The notes under the pieces are model-generated. The model worked only from the letters and a program-made list of their open reading frames with translations. It was not told the DNA's origin and ran no database searches. This document shows positions 1 to 12,510 of a DNA stretch of 64,000 nucleotides, piece after piece. The translations under genes were made by a program, and so were the position numbers. This stretch comes from Halicephalobus mephisto (taxonomy: Eukaryota; Nematoda; Chromadorea; Rhabditida; Panagrolaimidae). The stretch's first letter is position 1, and each line of letters begins with the position of its first letter. The stretch covers positions 310,001-374,000 of the forward strand of contig SWDT01000006.1 of the NCBI GenBank assembly GCA_009193035.1, given 5' to 3'.

Positions 1-290
1 ATTTTTTCATCCTCTCAATGATTCCCGAAATATTTTCCATGTTGAGATATATGTTGATTTCGACAAATATCGGTGGGATTTGCATTAAAACTAAGAGAAA
101 AATATTTTTAAAATCGAAAAATCGGAATCCGATCACCCGCCAAATGTCGGCATTTGTTTGAATTTCTTTTGTGTCTTGGCGCGAAAAATCATTTTCAGAA
201 ATACTGATACTACGAGATGTTGAAAAAAGTAAACTTTGTCGAGTACAAATTTGAATTGGAGATTAAGAACCTGAGTAGTTGGAATTGTTC

Positions 291-790
291 GGATAGTGAC
301 TGGAAAATGAGGATTAATGACTAAAATTAGGCACTATTCTGACGATTTGTACTGGACAGCAGCAGGAAAACAATTATTCGTATTTATATTTGTGACACAA
401 GTCATCAGGATAGTGCTTAGTTTTAACTACTAATCGTCACCTTCAGTCACTATTTTTTTATTAAAAAATTAAACTTGGATAGTGACTGAATTTTAAATTA
501 AAGTTATTTATTGCAGTCACTATTCACGTAGTGCTACTGATGAGAACCGTTAGGATAGTGACTGAGAAATCAGGAACGATAATTAGAGTTAGACACTATC
601 CTGGCGATTTCCACTAGATGTAAATCTAAAGACAATCACTATCTGTGTTTACCTCTGTAATGGGGATCATCAAGATAGTGTTCGCTTTCGGTAACCAGTT
701 TTTATTTTGAGTCACTATCCAAATGATTTCTTCTATAAGAAGAATTTTTGATAGCGCCTTAAAATCCTCAATCAAGTGCTATTTGTAATC
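291..790. repeat. palindrome array A (GGATAGTG / CACTATCC family)
   Basis: GGATAGTG boxes lie at about 291, 408, 477 and 553. Each is followed 30-45 bp later by an inverted CACTATT/CACTATCC box (about 331, 448, 518, 594), and further weaker copies follow to ~720. Spacing between same-orientation boxes is mostly 69-76 bp, so the array reads as diverged tandem units with an internal dyad. The text between boxes is conserved in part (tgactgaaa near the left box, tggcgatttc after the right box). Confidence 0.75.
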
Positions 791-1578
791 AGTTCTTCCT
801 CTTCCTGCTTTTTTCTTCCCAAAAAGTTAATGTCCTGTTTCCCAGCCTTGATGGAAGCAGAATCATCGATCACCTCCAAATTCTTTCTTAATGTTTGTCG
901 CTCGTTTTGGCGGGATTACATTCGGAAAATGTAATTCGGAGAAATTTGGTTTTGACTAAGCACTGTTATCTTTTGAAGAAATGCTTGGATTCTGATTCAC
1001 GTTTTTCGAAATGAATCAGAATCGATTTTTCTAAAAAGGAAAATTGGGCTTTGTAATTGTTGTGGATTCATGGTACCAAGAACAGCTCGTGATTTAATTC
1101 CGTTATCACCTGTTTACTATTATGATGACGAAATAGCCGAAAGTTTATCTTGGGAAAAGGAGTGGTACTGACTTTGCTGACAAATATGGGAAATCAGATG
1201 ATACCCGGAATTTATAATAAATTGTTTTTCATTGTTATAATCCTCCATCAGGAACTGCATAAAAGAGCCTTGTCAGACAGATAGAGAAATATATTAAATT
1301 GGTCAACTCCGGTCCTGATTCGGAGAATGTTTGGCTTCTTCTAGCGTTGTCCTCAGTAGCTTCTAGATCGGTTTTCTTTTTTTGTATATAATAAATTTAA
1401 AAAATTCAAACTTTTTTAAAATTTTTTATCAAAAATAATCAGCTTAAGCTCAGCTACGATACCGGAGTCACTTTCTTCAATGTTTTATCAAATTGAAGGA
1501 AGTTAATCTATTTTTTAATTTCCTGATAAAGGAATAAAGTTTGATAGAATCCAGAATAGACAATAAATGCTTCCTTTC

Positions 1579-1815
1579 GGTCGCTATCCAAGTTTTCTTT
1601 TCAGTAGAAATTACTCTGGATAGTGTCCATTGTTGAAGATAAATTATTCTCTTTAGTCACTATCCAAATATGCTCTTCCAATAAAAATTGTCAATATAGT
1701 GTCGAATTTTTACGACAAATTGTTTTTTCAGTCACTATCTTAATGATTTTCACGGAAAGGGAAACTTGGATAGTGATTAAAAACCGCTTTCCCGCACCTT
1801 GGACACTATCCAATA
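1579..1815. repeat. palindrome array B (GGATAGTG / CACTATCC family)
   Basis: The array has alternating inverted boxes (gctatcc, ggatagtg, cactatcc, atagtg, cactatc, ggatagtg, cactatcc) over ~235 bp. Between them are the family's usual links, such as agtagaaatt and tttcagtcac. A reading frame crosses the array but consists of the repeat itself and is not a gene. Confidence 0.7.
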
Positions 1816-2030
1816 CGGCCATTCTTGAAATTCCTCACCACCTATTTTTTATTTTATTGATTTTTGTTGTTTCTTCGTTTTGCTTTCTCCAAATAACGAT
1901 TCCGATTCTTTCTGGACAAAGACGTCCCGCGCAAGACCTCTATTGATCCAGTGAATCAGAAGAACTCATGCCTTTGATCGAGTTTGTCATCGAATTTCCC
2001 ATTTTAGTTCATCATAATAGTGCTTTTCAG

Positions 2031-2818
2031 ATGGGAAACAAGCAATCCTACAACCTCAACGAGGACAATGTCCAGTACACCAAGAACAACGCCATTGTCA
2101 GTTCAGAAATCGCCTTCACCTACGACACAGCCCGAGGAATCAACTTGAAAGCGACTCCAGAGACGAAAATCACAGTAATTAGTCATGTAAGTTAATTTCT
2201 GTGATTTAAGCAGATACGAAAGCCAAATTTCGCACATTGCAAACACCGGTGTCTAATTTCGTTTCTATGATTGCATGTTGCGTGCAAATTTCTCTTGAAA
2301 ACCTCAAATTCGTGACAAAATTTAACATTTAATGGACTAGAATTCTGTAGAAAGTCCTGGAGCTTTTGAGAATCTCCTTGAAGCTGCTGAAGTTTCCTAG
2401 GAGGTTTTTGAAGCTCTTGAGGCCTTCTAGAATCTTCCAAAATGCCTTGAAGGGTTCTAAGGCTTTCTAGAAGTTCTTAGAAGCTTCTGAAACCTTTTAG
2501 AATCTCCTAGAAGCTCCTAGAATGTTCATAAATTCAGCGGAAACCTCCGGAACTGAGATCTAAAATCTCCAGTTTCGGAAGTTCCTGAGATTCTGGATAT
2601 CTGTGTCGAGATGACTCCACAACAATGTCGATTTCTAACTTTTGCAACAATATAATTACTCACTTCAGGAACCATCTGCCGCCCCTCCAGAGCCGAAGAA
2701 AGAAGAAATTCCGGTTCATCCCCTCAGACGAATGCAGCCGATGCCACACGTTCCCCTCGCCACAGCAGAAAAACCCCTCGACTCCCAAGTTCACTTCGAA
2801 GTCGCGGCTTCTGGATAA
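2031..2818 (+). CDS. small protein of unknown function, possible N-myristoylation site
   Basis: The model has two exons, 2031-2174 and 2669-2818 (144 + 150 nt, 97 residues). The start is chosen because a clean acceptor (tgcttttcag) abuts the ATG, which looks like a trans-splice site. The first exon ends ACA|gtaatt and the second begins after cacttcag. The protein opens MGNKQSYN, a plausible N-myristoylation signal (Gly2, Ser6). The second half is proline-rich and basic, and there is no transmembrane segment. I do not recognise the family, and a membrane-tethered cytosolic adaptor is only a guess. The long intron holds GAA/TTC pentamer tracts. Both exons are less AT-rich than their surroundings, which supports coding. 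Confidence 0.55.
2300..2620. repeat. degenerate GAA/TTC pentamer tract
   Basis: The tract lies inside the intron of the preceding gene. It is built from alternating GAA and TTC triplets about 5 bp apart, for example ttctagaagttcttagaagcttctgaaacc split over 2467-2500. Motifs such as TTCTAGAA and GAAGCTTC recur. Similar tracts lie near 11270, 19330, 20340, 25770, 42540 and 44840. It is either a low-complexity family or arrays of heat-shock-element-like sites. Confidence 0.5.
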
Positions 2819-3558
2819 ATACACGGGAAAGTGATAATTAATCGCAATCGAAAGTGCTTTATTATTTGTATTTTTGAATAATAAACAGACAGAAACAAGT
2901 TTGGCCTTTTGCCAAGCCAGCGCGGAACCGAGTGCTCCGTCGGAAGCGGAATCGATGAGGGAGCATCTATTGTTCCTATTTTCCCAGATTCTCCGTTTTG
3001 ATAAAGGAAAAATCCAGAATAAAATAATTTTAAAATTAATTTTCAAAGTCGAGCGCGCCACGATTTCTTCCCATCGATCGGCGTTTTAATGTTTATATAT
3101 AAATTTTTTAAATTTTCTTCGTTTTTAACCAAGACATAACGTCCAAAAAAACGTTTGTCCTTTGTCAGTTTTTCCGTTGTGCTGGAAAAAAAATTAATAA
3201 TTCCTTCCGAGACAAAATTGGACAGTTCTCCCGTGTGCAAAACTGTCTCGCTCAGTCTTTTTGCTTTCTGTTTTCCCTTCGCGAATCGATTCTTGCTGCG
3301 TGGATTTTCTAGCTGGAATTTGATGTTGAGCGTCCCTCCTTTTTTGCCGATATATCAGTTTTCTGTACGCGAGATTTTTATTGAATTCTCGATCAATAAC
3401 CGCGTAAATTGATAAATTTCTTTTAGGACTGCTAATTGGACAAATTATTTTCCAGAAAATTGGCAGATTCTCACTCTTGGTGCCGTTATTGCTCCAGATA
3501 TTCAGATTGTCACAGATTTTTCCCAAATTAGTTGCAGATCGTTATTTAATTCCCAACC
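2819..3558. other. intergenic region upstream of GOLPH3
   Basis: Open frames on both strands overlap each other and show no recognisable protein or splice structure. A possible poly(A) signal for the upstream gene (AATAAA-like, tttgaataataaac) lies near 2873. I see no repeat family here. Confidence 0.4.
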
Positions 3559-4635
<1,077 letters not shown>

Positions 4636-4961
4636 TGCAACTCAAGATGCAATCCATCCCGGCCGTCATTTTGTATTAGAATCCGGGTTTTCTTTTTCCC
4701 CCTTGTGTGCCTTCAAATTGCCGGATTTTGAAAGGGTGGAAATTTTGCTTCACTCGAGCCCTAATTGTGATATCTTCGTTCTAATACCTATCCCCTTTCC
4801 CACTCCAAAATATTTATAACTCGAGCAATTATGGCTGGATTTGTAACCAAAAGGGACCAAGTACTCGTATTGAATATAATTGTCAAAGCGCTAATCTCGG
4901 ATCAGCTGGCTCTATTGAGTCTTTTTAGTCCAATCTTGCACGGAAAAATAAAACTTGGCCA

Positions 4962-7190
4962 TTATCGTTCTACCTTAATCCATTTCTTGCCGACTGTTGG
5001 AGCAGTCTTCCTAGAAGTAGCTCCACTAACTCCCGCATCTGCATCGTTTAACGGTCTAGCAACACGAACTTGAACAGTTAGTTTTCCTCCAGTTGATTTT
5101 CTCCGTCCTTCGGGAATGTCTGCACATGAGGTGATCAACGGTTGCTTATCCAAAGCTGAGATTGGTACTTCTACTGTCCACCAGAGTTTGTCAGATCGCA
5201 AAAATGAACCTTTCTGATAAATTTCAAATTTGAGAGGAATGCGACCGACAGAGCGATAAAATTGACGAACTTTGCGATTAATCTTGAACAACATTACTTC
5301 ATTAAACTCTAAAATTTCTAGATTATAAACAAATTGAAGCAATCAGAAACCGACCTGGATTCTCAGTTCCGGAAATAACTTGAGTCTTAGCCGTTTGATG
5401 ACCTTCATGAGGGAAAGCAAAGGTGCATTTGACGTAAATGGCCAAATGTTGGGGTTTATATCCGTCAGCAGCCTTTAGTTTCTCTATAGAGATAACTTTA
5501 ACCTCAAGTTGATCATCCGCGATCCCCTTCTGTACAACTTCTTGCAGTGTTGGGAGGTTTAGATGGACTACTTTCACACTCGGGATTTGTCCAGATTGGA
5601 GTAGTTGCCGGAAGTGCAGAAGATCCGTCTTCGTCTCCGTCATCAGCTTTTCATATATCATCACCGATTTGGAATCATTTCTTTCATTGAATTCCGTTCT
5701 ATGTTGATCACAGAAATTCAATTGGGCAAGAATAGCTTTCTCAATATCCTGTAATTTGCCGTCAGCTCCAAGACTGAATTGCCTCATCAGTCCTCTGGAA
5801 ACACCGGATTGCGGGGGGACGGGAATGTTTCTGATGTCAACTGGAAGTCCACCTTCACTAGCTGTAATCATGGGCTCCAATTTCTTGGCATTTAGTAGCA
5901 TTTCTTTGGCTCTGGCGATGTCACCGACCTTCTTCGCTGCCAGAGCGGCTTCTTTGAATTGTTGTTGACGAGTGAGCAGAAATCTGAGTTGATCCTTCTC
6001 TGTTGTATCTCCTGTGACTTCCTCAGGCTTCTGATGGACTGTCATTGGTGTTTTTGGTTTTTGCGGACTAACACTAGCTGCTGATGGCCCGGGCTTTGGT
6101 TGAGAAGGTCCTGGAGCGGGAGCAGCTGATTTAGCATATGGCATGTCCGTCAACTTTGGAAGACCTGGAACAAGTGGCAACTCAGCAACATTAACCGGTT
6201 TTCCTCTTTTCAATTGAGCAATGGCATCCTTATATTGTCCAGAAAGTCTGATCTGCATCTTGGCTTTTATCTCTTGTCCATTCTTCTTGTATTCTTCTGA
6301 TAGCTCTAATAGTTTGTCATAACGCATTTCCAAGTCCTCGAGAAGGTTCTTCGGCTCAGGTTTTGCCTTCTTCGGCTGAAAAAGATAAACATGGAGCAAG
6401 TGTACTTGAACAAGATCAAACCTTATATAGAGGGGGCATTGGAGGAACGTCAGCCAGATCAGCCATCTTCATATCATTTTCTGCTGCTAATTTCATGGCT
6501 TGCTCAAACATTTGGACCATTGCAGCAAACTCCTTGGCATTGGGAAGATCGTCAGCCTCCTTAGCCAGTTTCAAGTTCGTAGCAAAGGCTTCAAACCGTT
6601 TCCTGAGTTCTTGACGGACCTGTTCAGTTTCTGAAACACCTTCAGAAGGAGTAGGTTTAGGCTCTGGCTCTGTTTGTTTTTGAACAGGAGGTGGAGGAGC
6701 AGGAGCAGCTCTCTTCGAAGGTTCCTCAACAGACGAACGCTTAGGCAGCGGTGGAGCAGTTGATTCCATTCTCTGTGGAGGTGCTGGAGGAGCTCCTCTG
6801 CTGGGAATCAGTGGAGGATCATCTGCAGCTCTCTTGGGAGGAGTAGGGTGTTGCTTTGGAACAGACTTAGGGGGAGAGGGCTGAATGTCCATATCGTCAT
6901 CCATCATTCCAGCGAGTTCCTTCTAAAACCGGACTTCACAACAGAATTCCATATATCAAAATTAATCAAACCTGCAATTCTTCATCGTTCTCCAAGTCTT
7001 CATCATCAATATCACTGAGGTTGTCCTTCATAGCAGCGTTGATCATCTCCTGAGTGACCGCTTTTGCCGGAGGTTTCGTCTTCGGTTCCGGCTTTGGTTT
7101 TTCCCCAGCCAAAGCTGCTAGTTCTGCCAGTAGATCTTCGTCATTGTCAAGATCACCGTAAAGTGAATCTTGCAAAGATTTTAAATCCAT
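4962..7190 (-). CDS. cc2d1: CC2D1/Lethal giant discs homologue (DM14 and C2 domains)
   Basis: The minus-strand exons are 7190-6972, 6922-6422, 6375-5355 and 5308-4962 (2088 nt, 695 residues). The family binds the ESCRT-III protein CHMP4/Shrub through DM14 repeats and acts in endosomal sorting, including Notch traffic. Visible parts are an acidic N-terminus, a proline-rich stretch, three DM14-like helical hairpins (near residues 180-225, 250-310 and 375-440) and a C-terminal C2 domain ending around VQVRVARPL. For the last exon I chose the acceptor giving NP-EFNEVMLF, since NPEFNE is the usual C2 phrase. An upstream in-frame start at about 7256 is possible, but the sequence before 7190 does not look conserved. 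Confidence 0.9.
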
Positions 7191-7640
7191 TACGAAATCC
7201 AAAGCAAGAGAAAGATTTACTACAATAACAACATGAATCAGCAAAGTCGTTTTCACAATACCACTCCGGAAAACGCACGCTGCGAGTGACGAAAGTCCGA
7301 CTCGCCCTGTTCTTACCGACTAAGACGCGACATATCCAACGAGCGAAATCCAAAGTTCAGCTTAGATAACTTTTAAAGAAATATCTTCAATGTCAGAAAA
7401 CTCAGGTGATGATGAAATTGATTACGGAGAAAAATTTAGAACGAACGATATTCGGAAAACGTCAGGAATTGCGTCCAAAAGAAATTGAATTTTAGTGGAA
7501 ATCAACTCTGAGAACTTGCAAGTCAGAAAAATTTGAAATTTAAAAATTTAGGGAGATAAGATCTCTCTGTTGATAGAAATAAACCATATATCAGAAATGT
7601 CTATAATTTTCAACGAAGAAGTAAGTTTGATTTTTAAAAT

Positions 7641-7853
7641 TTAGGATTTCAGAATTCTTTTATGGTAGAGCTTCTTAGCGAAAACGGAAGCTGGAATAGC
7701 TTCTGGATTTTCTTTGGATTTCTGAAGGGAAATTGTAATCTCACTGGAGGACCTAAATAATGAGATTTCTTCGGTGTAATCACATCTTTTGTTTCCGATC
7801 AAAAATAATTCGGCCGATGTCTGGTTGAAAAACGATTTAATGACTCCAGTCAT
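7641..7853 (-). CDS. hypothetical 70-residue protein (weak)
   Basis: A minus-strand frame opens MTGVIKSFFN and ends KKLYHKRILKS. Its composition is less AT-biased than the flanks, and an acceptor-like aaatcag lies ~15 nt before the ATG. I recognise no family, domain, signal peptide or membrane segment. It could equally be a chance frame. Confidence 0.25.
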   Translation of the reverse strand: MTGVIKSFFNQTSAELFLIGNKRCDYTEEISLFRSSSEITISLQKSKENPEAIPASVFAKKLYHKRILKS

Positions 7854-8029
7854 GTTCCTGATCTTCTCTGATTTGAATATAAATTGATTTAAATATTTCG
7901 TTTTTAAAAAATGAAAAAATCGATAATTGATTGTAAATAAAGTGGTTTAGGAACAGACGGATGATTTTGGAAATTTTTGAATTCAGGAATTCCACGTTTA
8001 AAACTACTGTTTAGTTCGTGACCGAAGCT

Positions 8030-8440
8030 GTCGAATTTTCGAACTTCTGATTTCCGGACCGAATCGACTCAGTTTAGGTTCAAATCTCTCGATTTTTGAA
8101 CAGAAGTAATCCGATTCGAATTCGACTCTTCAAATTAGTCCTAAATCTGTGATTTTCGAATTCAATTTCGTCCATTTTTGAACAGAATTAATCCGATTCT
8201 TCGATTTTCGAATTAGTTCGAAATTTACAATTTTTTAAACAAAATTAATTCGATTCAAATCCGATTTTTCGGTTTTCGAATAGGTTCGAAATTTACAATT
8301 TTTGAACAAAATTAATTCGATTCAAATCCGATTTTTGGATTTTCGAATTAGTTCGAAATTTATAATTTTTGAACAAAATTAATTCGATTCAAATCCGATT
8401 TTTCTGTTTTCGAATTAGTTCGAAAATTGACAATTCCGTT
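8030..8440. repeat. ~60-bp diverged tandem repeat
   Basis: Roughly five units repeat around the phrases ttcgaattagttcgaaatttacaa and tttttgaacaaaattaattcga, with single-base differences between units. The best-preserved units run from ~8210 to 8430. A related but more diverged stretch lies at 27170-27390. Confidence 0.65.
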
Positions 8441-8865
8441 TGTGGCTAAGGTATCTTCGAGAAGAGTCACAAAAAAGATCTTTCACGTGCGCAATTCGAT
8501 CCTGTTCCGAATAAAAAAGACAAAGTAGAACATTCAAATTTTTCTCCTTAAATCTGATTTTTCTTTATTTAAAAAAACTGGATATAACAAAATGTATGTT
8601 CGGATCCTTGTCGTCAAAAACACGATTGAATTTCGAAATATTTTAAATTTCTATTTTTGGTTGAAGCTAAAGGTACATCATGATGAATTTTCGAAAACTG
8701 TCAAAACTGATTAATTGGTATGAAGTTCCTAAAATGTAAAAAAGTACATCTTTGGAAACTTTGAAAACAGTAACTGACATTATGGACAACATTGTCACAA
8801 AAAACAGAACTTTAAAACACTAAATTCACATTGATTGTCGCTTCTGAAAACACAAGTAATCGATC

Positions 8866-9045
8866 ATGTCAAGTCTTCTGGAAAAACGAAATTCCATCAA
8901 GAAGTACAAGAAGGCAATTTGGATCTTTGTCAATAAGATTTCCACGAAAATTCTGGATTACTTGAAACAGAAGAAGGATAAACAACTTTATTCATTTCCG
9001 AAGTTTACATCGTCGAATTCAAGGACTTCACTAAGAAGTTCCTAA
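8866..9045 (+). CDS. possible short gene, 59 residues, basic
   Basis: A single frame starts MSSLLEKRNS and ends NSRTSLRSS. It is lysine- and serine-rich with a central amphipathic stretch (KKAIWIFVNKISTKILDYL). Codon use is more coding-like than the flanks, and an AATAAA (ttacaataaacaaa) follows ~15 nt after the stop. No acceptor abuts the ATG and I recognise no family. It could be a chance frame or a micropeptide gene. Confidence 0.3.
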   Translation: MSSLLEKRNSIKKYKKAIWIFVNKISTKILDYLKQKKDKQLYSFPKFTSSNSRTSLRSS

Positions 9046-9539
9046 AATCCGAAAAATTACAATAAACAAAATGTTCAAAAAAGTCGTAAATTGTGTCTTT
9101 CATTAAACAGTCAATTGTGTACCGGAGGTTATTTTTCAAGAATACATACTGAAATAGTTAAAATGAAAAAGTGATTTTATCAATCGAAATTTCCCGTGTT
9201 AGACGAAGGAGCTTTGATTGATAACTCTGCACCGGCGAAAACGAACAAAGGCTTTAATGATCACGTCCATTTCTCTGTCGTCGTGAATTCGGACAAATGT
9301 TCTTCGTTAATGTAGTTATTTAAACAAAACCAGTCGTGTTTATTCTTAAATCCGGATAACCAAACCAAGTAATAAACAAATACTATTACAGTATTCTGTG
9401 AAGGATACAGAAGTCTGTTTTTTATTGTTTTATATTTACTACTTCTGCAAAAATTTCATTTTAATTCATATTTCTTTGATTTTTTATAAACAATTGTTCT
9501 TAATTTTTTGTTTGCTCAATTTTGATCTTCATCGACACA
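9046..9539. other. intergenic upstream of the SLC36 gene
   Basis: The sequence is AT-rich with no frame or repeat that I can support. It is the likely 5' regulatory region of the transporter gene. Part of a stretch at ~9190-9300 is less AT-biased and has no obvious coding frame. Confidence 0.35.
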
Positions 9540-12372
9540 ATGGAGGAAATAGAGAATAACGATAATGAGATAAATAAGCTCATCTTCACAGTCGAGGAAG
9601 CATCCAACGAAAATGGCAATGTGCCGAAGAAAAAAACTAAAAAAATATCGTGAGTTTTAAACTTTAATTAACATCTACATTAGACCTGTATTCCATATTA
9701 TCAAAGCTGACAGTCAGAATTTGAAGTCGAAATTGACTATTAAGAATTGAAATCGAAGTTAATAATCAAAATTTAAAATCAAAATTAATAGTTAACATTT
9801 AAAATCAAAATTAATAGTTAAAATTTAAAATCGAAGTTAATAGTTAACATTTGAAATCAAAGTTAATAGTTAAAATTTAAAATCGAAGTTAATAGTTAAC
9901 ATTTAAAGTCTAAATTAATAGTTAACATTTGAAATAGAAGTTTGAAATCAAAATTGATAGTCAAAATTTGGATTTTCTGCCATATAACATGACTTCAGGG
10001 TCATGTTGTGATTCTAAAAACCCAGACATTAAATTTAGCAATTTAGATAAAACCTTCAAAATAAGAAAAAATTATAAATATCGTCTCAGCACGAAAAGTT
10101 CAAATTTCGACCTCGGGCTTTGATCGTCAACTTCGATAATACACAACAGTGTCCCATGTTATCAAAGTCGGAACTCAGAATTCGAGATCGAGATTTCGAT
10201 TTTTGGTGTTAAAAAGCAACTTATGAGTCATTTTTGAATTACAAGGATCTAGCTAAACTTCAGTCATTAATTTAGATGAAACGGATTTTTGAAATAAAAA
10301 AAATTACAGATGTTTTTTGACACAAAAATCCAAATTTCGACCTCGAATTCTGATTTCCAACTTTGATAATACGAAACATTGATTTCTCAATTTTCGAAGT
10401 TTAAACATGTCTTCCAGATACTGGGCGGCATTCGCGAATTTCTTCCGAACTTTACTAGGACCGGGCTGTCTCGCCCTCCCCGTCGCTGTCAAGGACGCGG
10501 GATGGCTGGCTTCTCTGATCCTCATTCCGCTTCTTGGGCTCTTCAACGCCTACTGTATGGTCATTCTAGTCAATTCTGCCCAATATCTCTCCAGGAAGAA
10601 AGGAGAAGGCCCACTGGAGCTGAGTCAAGTCGCATTTGACGCCTGTTCCAACAGTTTTCCGTTCATGAGGAAATACGGAAACACCTTCAGGTCATTAACT
10701 TTCCAAAACTACGGTAATTTTCAAAGTTTGTAGACATACCGTAAATGCATGTCTTATTGGGCTGCAGATGGGGATAACCAGCGTCTATTACGTTTTCGTT
10801 TCTGTCCACTCAAAGGAGATCCTCGAACAGTACACCGACATCAGGTTGTCCGATACAGTATACATGTTGATTATGTTCGTTCCTTTCGTCCTGATCAATT
10901 GCCTGAGGACATTGAAAGTGATTGCGTTCCTGAGCGGATTGGGGAATATTTTGATGTTTATCTCCTTGATCGGCATCTTTCAGGTAAGCAAAATAAAAAA
11001 TTTAAAAAACAAAATTTAAAAAGTCAAAAATTTTAAAATCCCAAAGAAATCTAAAAAAATAAATAAAATTTTAAAATTAAAAAAAGTCAAAAATTATAAT
11101 TTTAATTTTCTGAAACATGTTTGAGATCAAATTGGAGAAAAAAACGTAGAATATTTGATTCGAAATTTACTTTGACGATTGGCCTGGATGGATATTTATT
11201 AATTTTTTAAATTTACGAACTGATTTTTCATCTTTGTGGAGTAACGATTAACATCAAAATTCTCGATTCTGAAGAATTTCTAGATTTTGAAGAACTTCTG
11301 AATTCTATAGAATTTGTAGATTTTGAAGAATTTCTGAATTCTAAAGAATTTTTGGATTCTAAGAAATTTCTGAATTCTGAAAAATTTCTGGATTCTGAAA
11401 AATTTCTGGATTCTAAGAAATTTCGGACTTTAATTAATCCAGAATCAGCTCGGAATCGACATTTTTTATTTTACACAATTTCGTTCCAAAGATTCGGCAG
11501 AAATTTCGTTTTTTTCCAAAACGAATTCTTTTAATTTCAGGAACGAAAATTTCGAAATTCAAAAATAAAAAATTTTATTTTTTCATAAAATTCTGATTTG
11601 ATCATTTTAGTTCCTGATCCGTCAACCCCACTTTGCCCTGTCCGACCTCCCTCCGGTCAACGGGTTCGACGGAATCCTGACGGCTTCTGGAGCCATCGTC
11701 TACGCCTACGAAGCCCTGGCTGTTCTGCTCCCGATAGAAAACGAAATAAAAAAACCCCGTCAGATGCTCGGATTCCTCGGTGTCATCTCGACTGGAATTT
11801 CCACAGTAACCATATTTTACGTTCTTTGTGGATTTTTAGGGTACATAGTGTACGGTAACGACGTCAAAGGAAGCATTTCTCTGAATTTGCCGAATGACCC
11901 GATTTATTCGATTTTGAAGTTTTTTTTGGTCGTGGTCGTTTTTTCGGGATTTTCCCTCCAGCAATACGTCGTTATAGAATTGACACTTCCAGAAGTCAAA
12001 AATTTCATATTAAATTTTTTTAAAAACCAAAGATCTAAAATTTTAAATTTAATTGTGGAACTTAGTTACAGATCATTTTTGGTTTTTTTCTGCATGATCA
12101 CAGCGATTACAGTACCCAACTTAGAAGAGATAATTCCGCTCGTGGGGATCGTTTGTGGAATCCTAATTTCCCTCGTGTTTCCCCCCGTCATTGACACCCT
12201 TGTTTTCTTGCCGAGACTAACGAGGAAGTTGGAGAACTGTCCTGAAAAAAAGAAATTCCACTTTAAAAAGAAAATTGTATTTATTTTGATGAAAAATTCG
12301 TTTTTAGTCTTTTTAGGTGTTTTTGGACTTGTGACCGGTCTTCACGCGAGTTTGATGAATTTATTAAAGTAA
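9540..12372 (+). CDS. SLC36/PAT-type amino acid transporter (AAAP family)
   Basis: The four exons are 9540-9649, 10418-10690, 10734-10983 and 11611-12372 (1395 nt, 464 residues). Family members are about 450-500 residue, 11-TM proton or neutral amino acid symporters of the plasma membrane or lysosome. The N-tail is acidic and then lysine-rich. TM1 carries the family phrase LLGPGCLALPVA, close to the usual GTGLLALP motif. GLQMGITSVYYVFV matches the third TM region, and TASGAIVYAYEALAVLLPIENE matches the family block before TM6. A 43-nt intron (10691-10733) is needed to restore TM3. The N-terminal exon is inferred from a phase-matched join (ATATC|A TAC TGG). An alternative start lies at 10407. 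The substrate cannot be told. Confidence 0.88.
9690..9970. repeat. AT-rich ~25-30-bp minisatellite in SLC36 intron 1
   Basis: The phrase aattaatagttaacatttaaaatc recurs about eight times with small changes. It resembles the tract in transglutaminase intron 1 (52340-52620: aaagttaactatcagagttcaacatc), so the two may share an origin. Confidence 0.65.
10080..10380. repeat. dispersed 'ACACGAAAA ... TTCGACCTCG ... TTTGATAATACG' repeat, intron copies
   Basis: Two to three copies, in both orientations, carry the phrase chain ctcagcacgaaaagttc, aaatttcgacctcg, and ctttgataatac. Close relatives lie at 13010-13080, 29540-29610 and 29690-29840. The block ends shortly before the exon at 10418. It looks like an old short interspersed repeat, and I could not define clean ends. 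Confidence 0.5.
11260..11425. repeat. ~21-bp GAA/TTC tandem tract in SLC36 intron 3
   Basis: Repeats of the form gaatttctgaattctaa run head to tail, with alternating GAA and TTC triplets. The tract is one of the pentamer tracts compared in the findings. Confidence 0.6.
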
Positions 12373-12510
12373 AAATAAAATTAGTTTGTAAATTCCGAAA
12401 ATATAATATTCATAGATTTATGTTAATTCAGAACTTATTTCATTTTTAATTTTTATATAATTCCCTCGAGTTGACATAAAATTTTGCAATAATCCTTTCA
12501 TTATTGACCA

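Larger units (their letters stand above)
1..2030. other. gene-free flank with two palindrome arrays
   Basis: I find no exon set here that gives a convincing protein. The stretch is AT-rich with many stops. It holds two arrays of the GGATAGTG/CACTATCC repeat (described separately at 291-790 and 1579-1815) and one TTTCGCGC-type box on the minus strand at 179-186. The last ~50 bases form the 5' side of the small gene starting at 2031 and end in a pyrimidine-rich acceptor (tgcttttcag) directly before its ATG. Confidence 0.6.
7191..8865. other. intergenic, with a diverged minisatellite
   Basis: The stretch lies between the CC2D1 start and the candidate 59-residue reading frame. A 32-codon frame opens at 7391 and a minus-strand frame at 7853-7641, neither recognised. 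From ~8030 to 8440 the sequence is a diverged tandem repeat of ~60 bp carrying the phrases ttcgaattagttcgaaatt and aaaattaattcgattcaaatcc. Similar text recurs at 27170-27390. Confidence 0.45.

Noticed and set aside
291..790. CRISPR-like array
   Set aside because: Repeats alternate in orientation, are degenerate and have no constant-length unique spacers, and the DNA is clearly eukaryotic.
10407..10417. Start of the transporter at 10407 (MSSRYWAAF)
   Set aside because: The bases read as an acceptor (gtcttccag), and an upstream exon at 9540-9649 joins in phase, giving a normal cytosolic N-tail. Kept only as an alternative.
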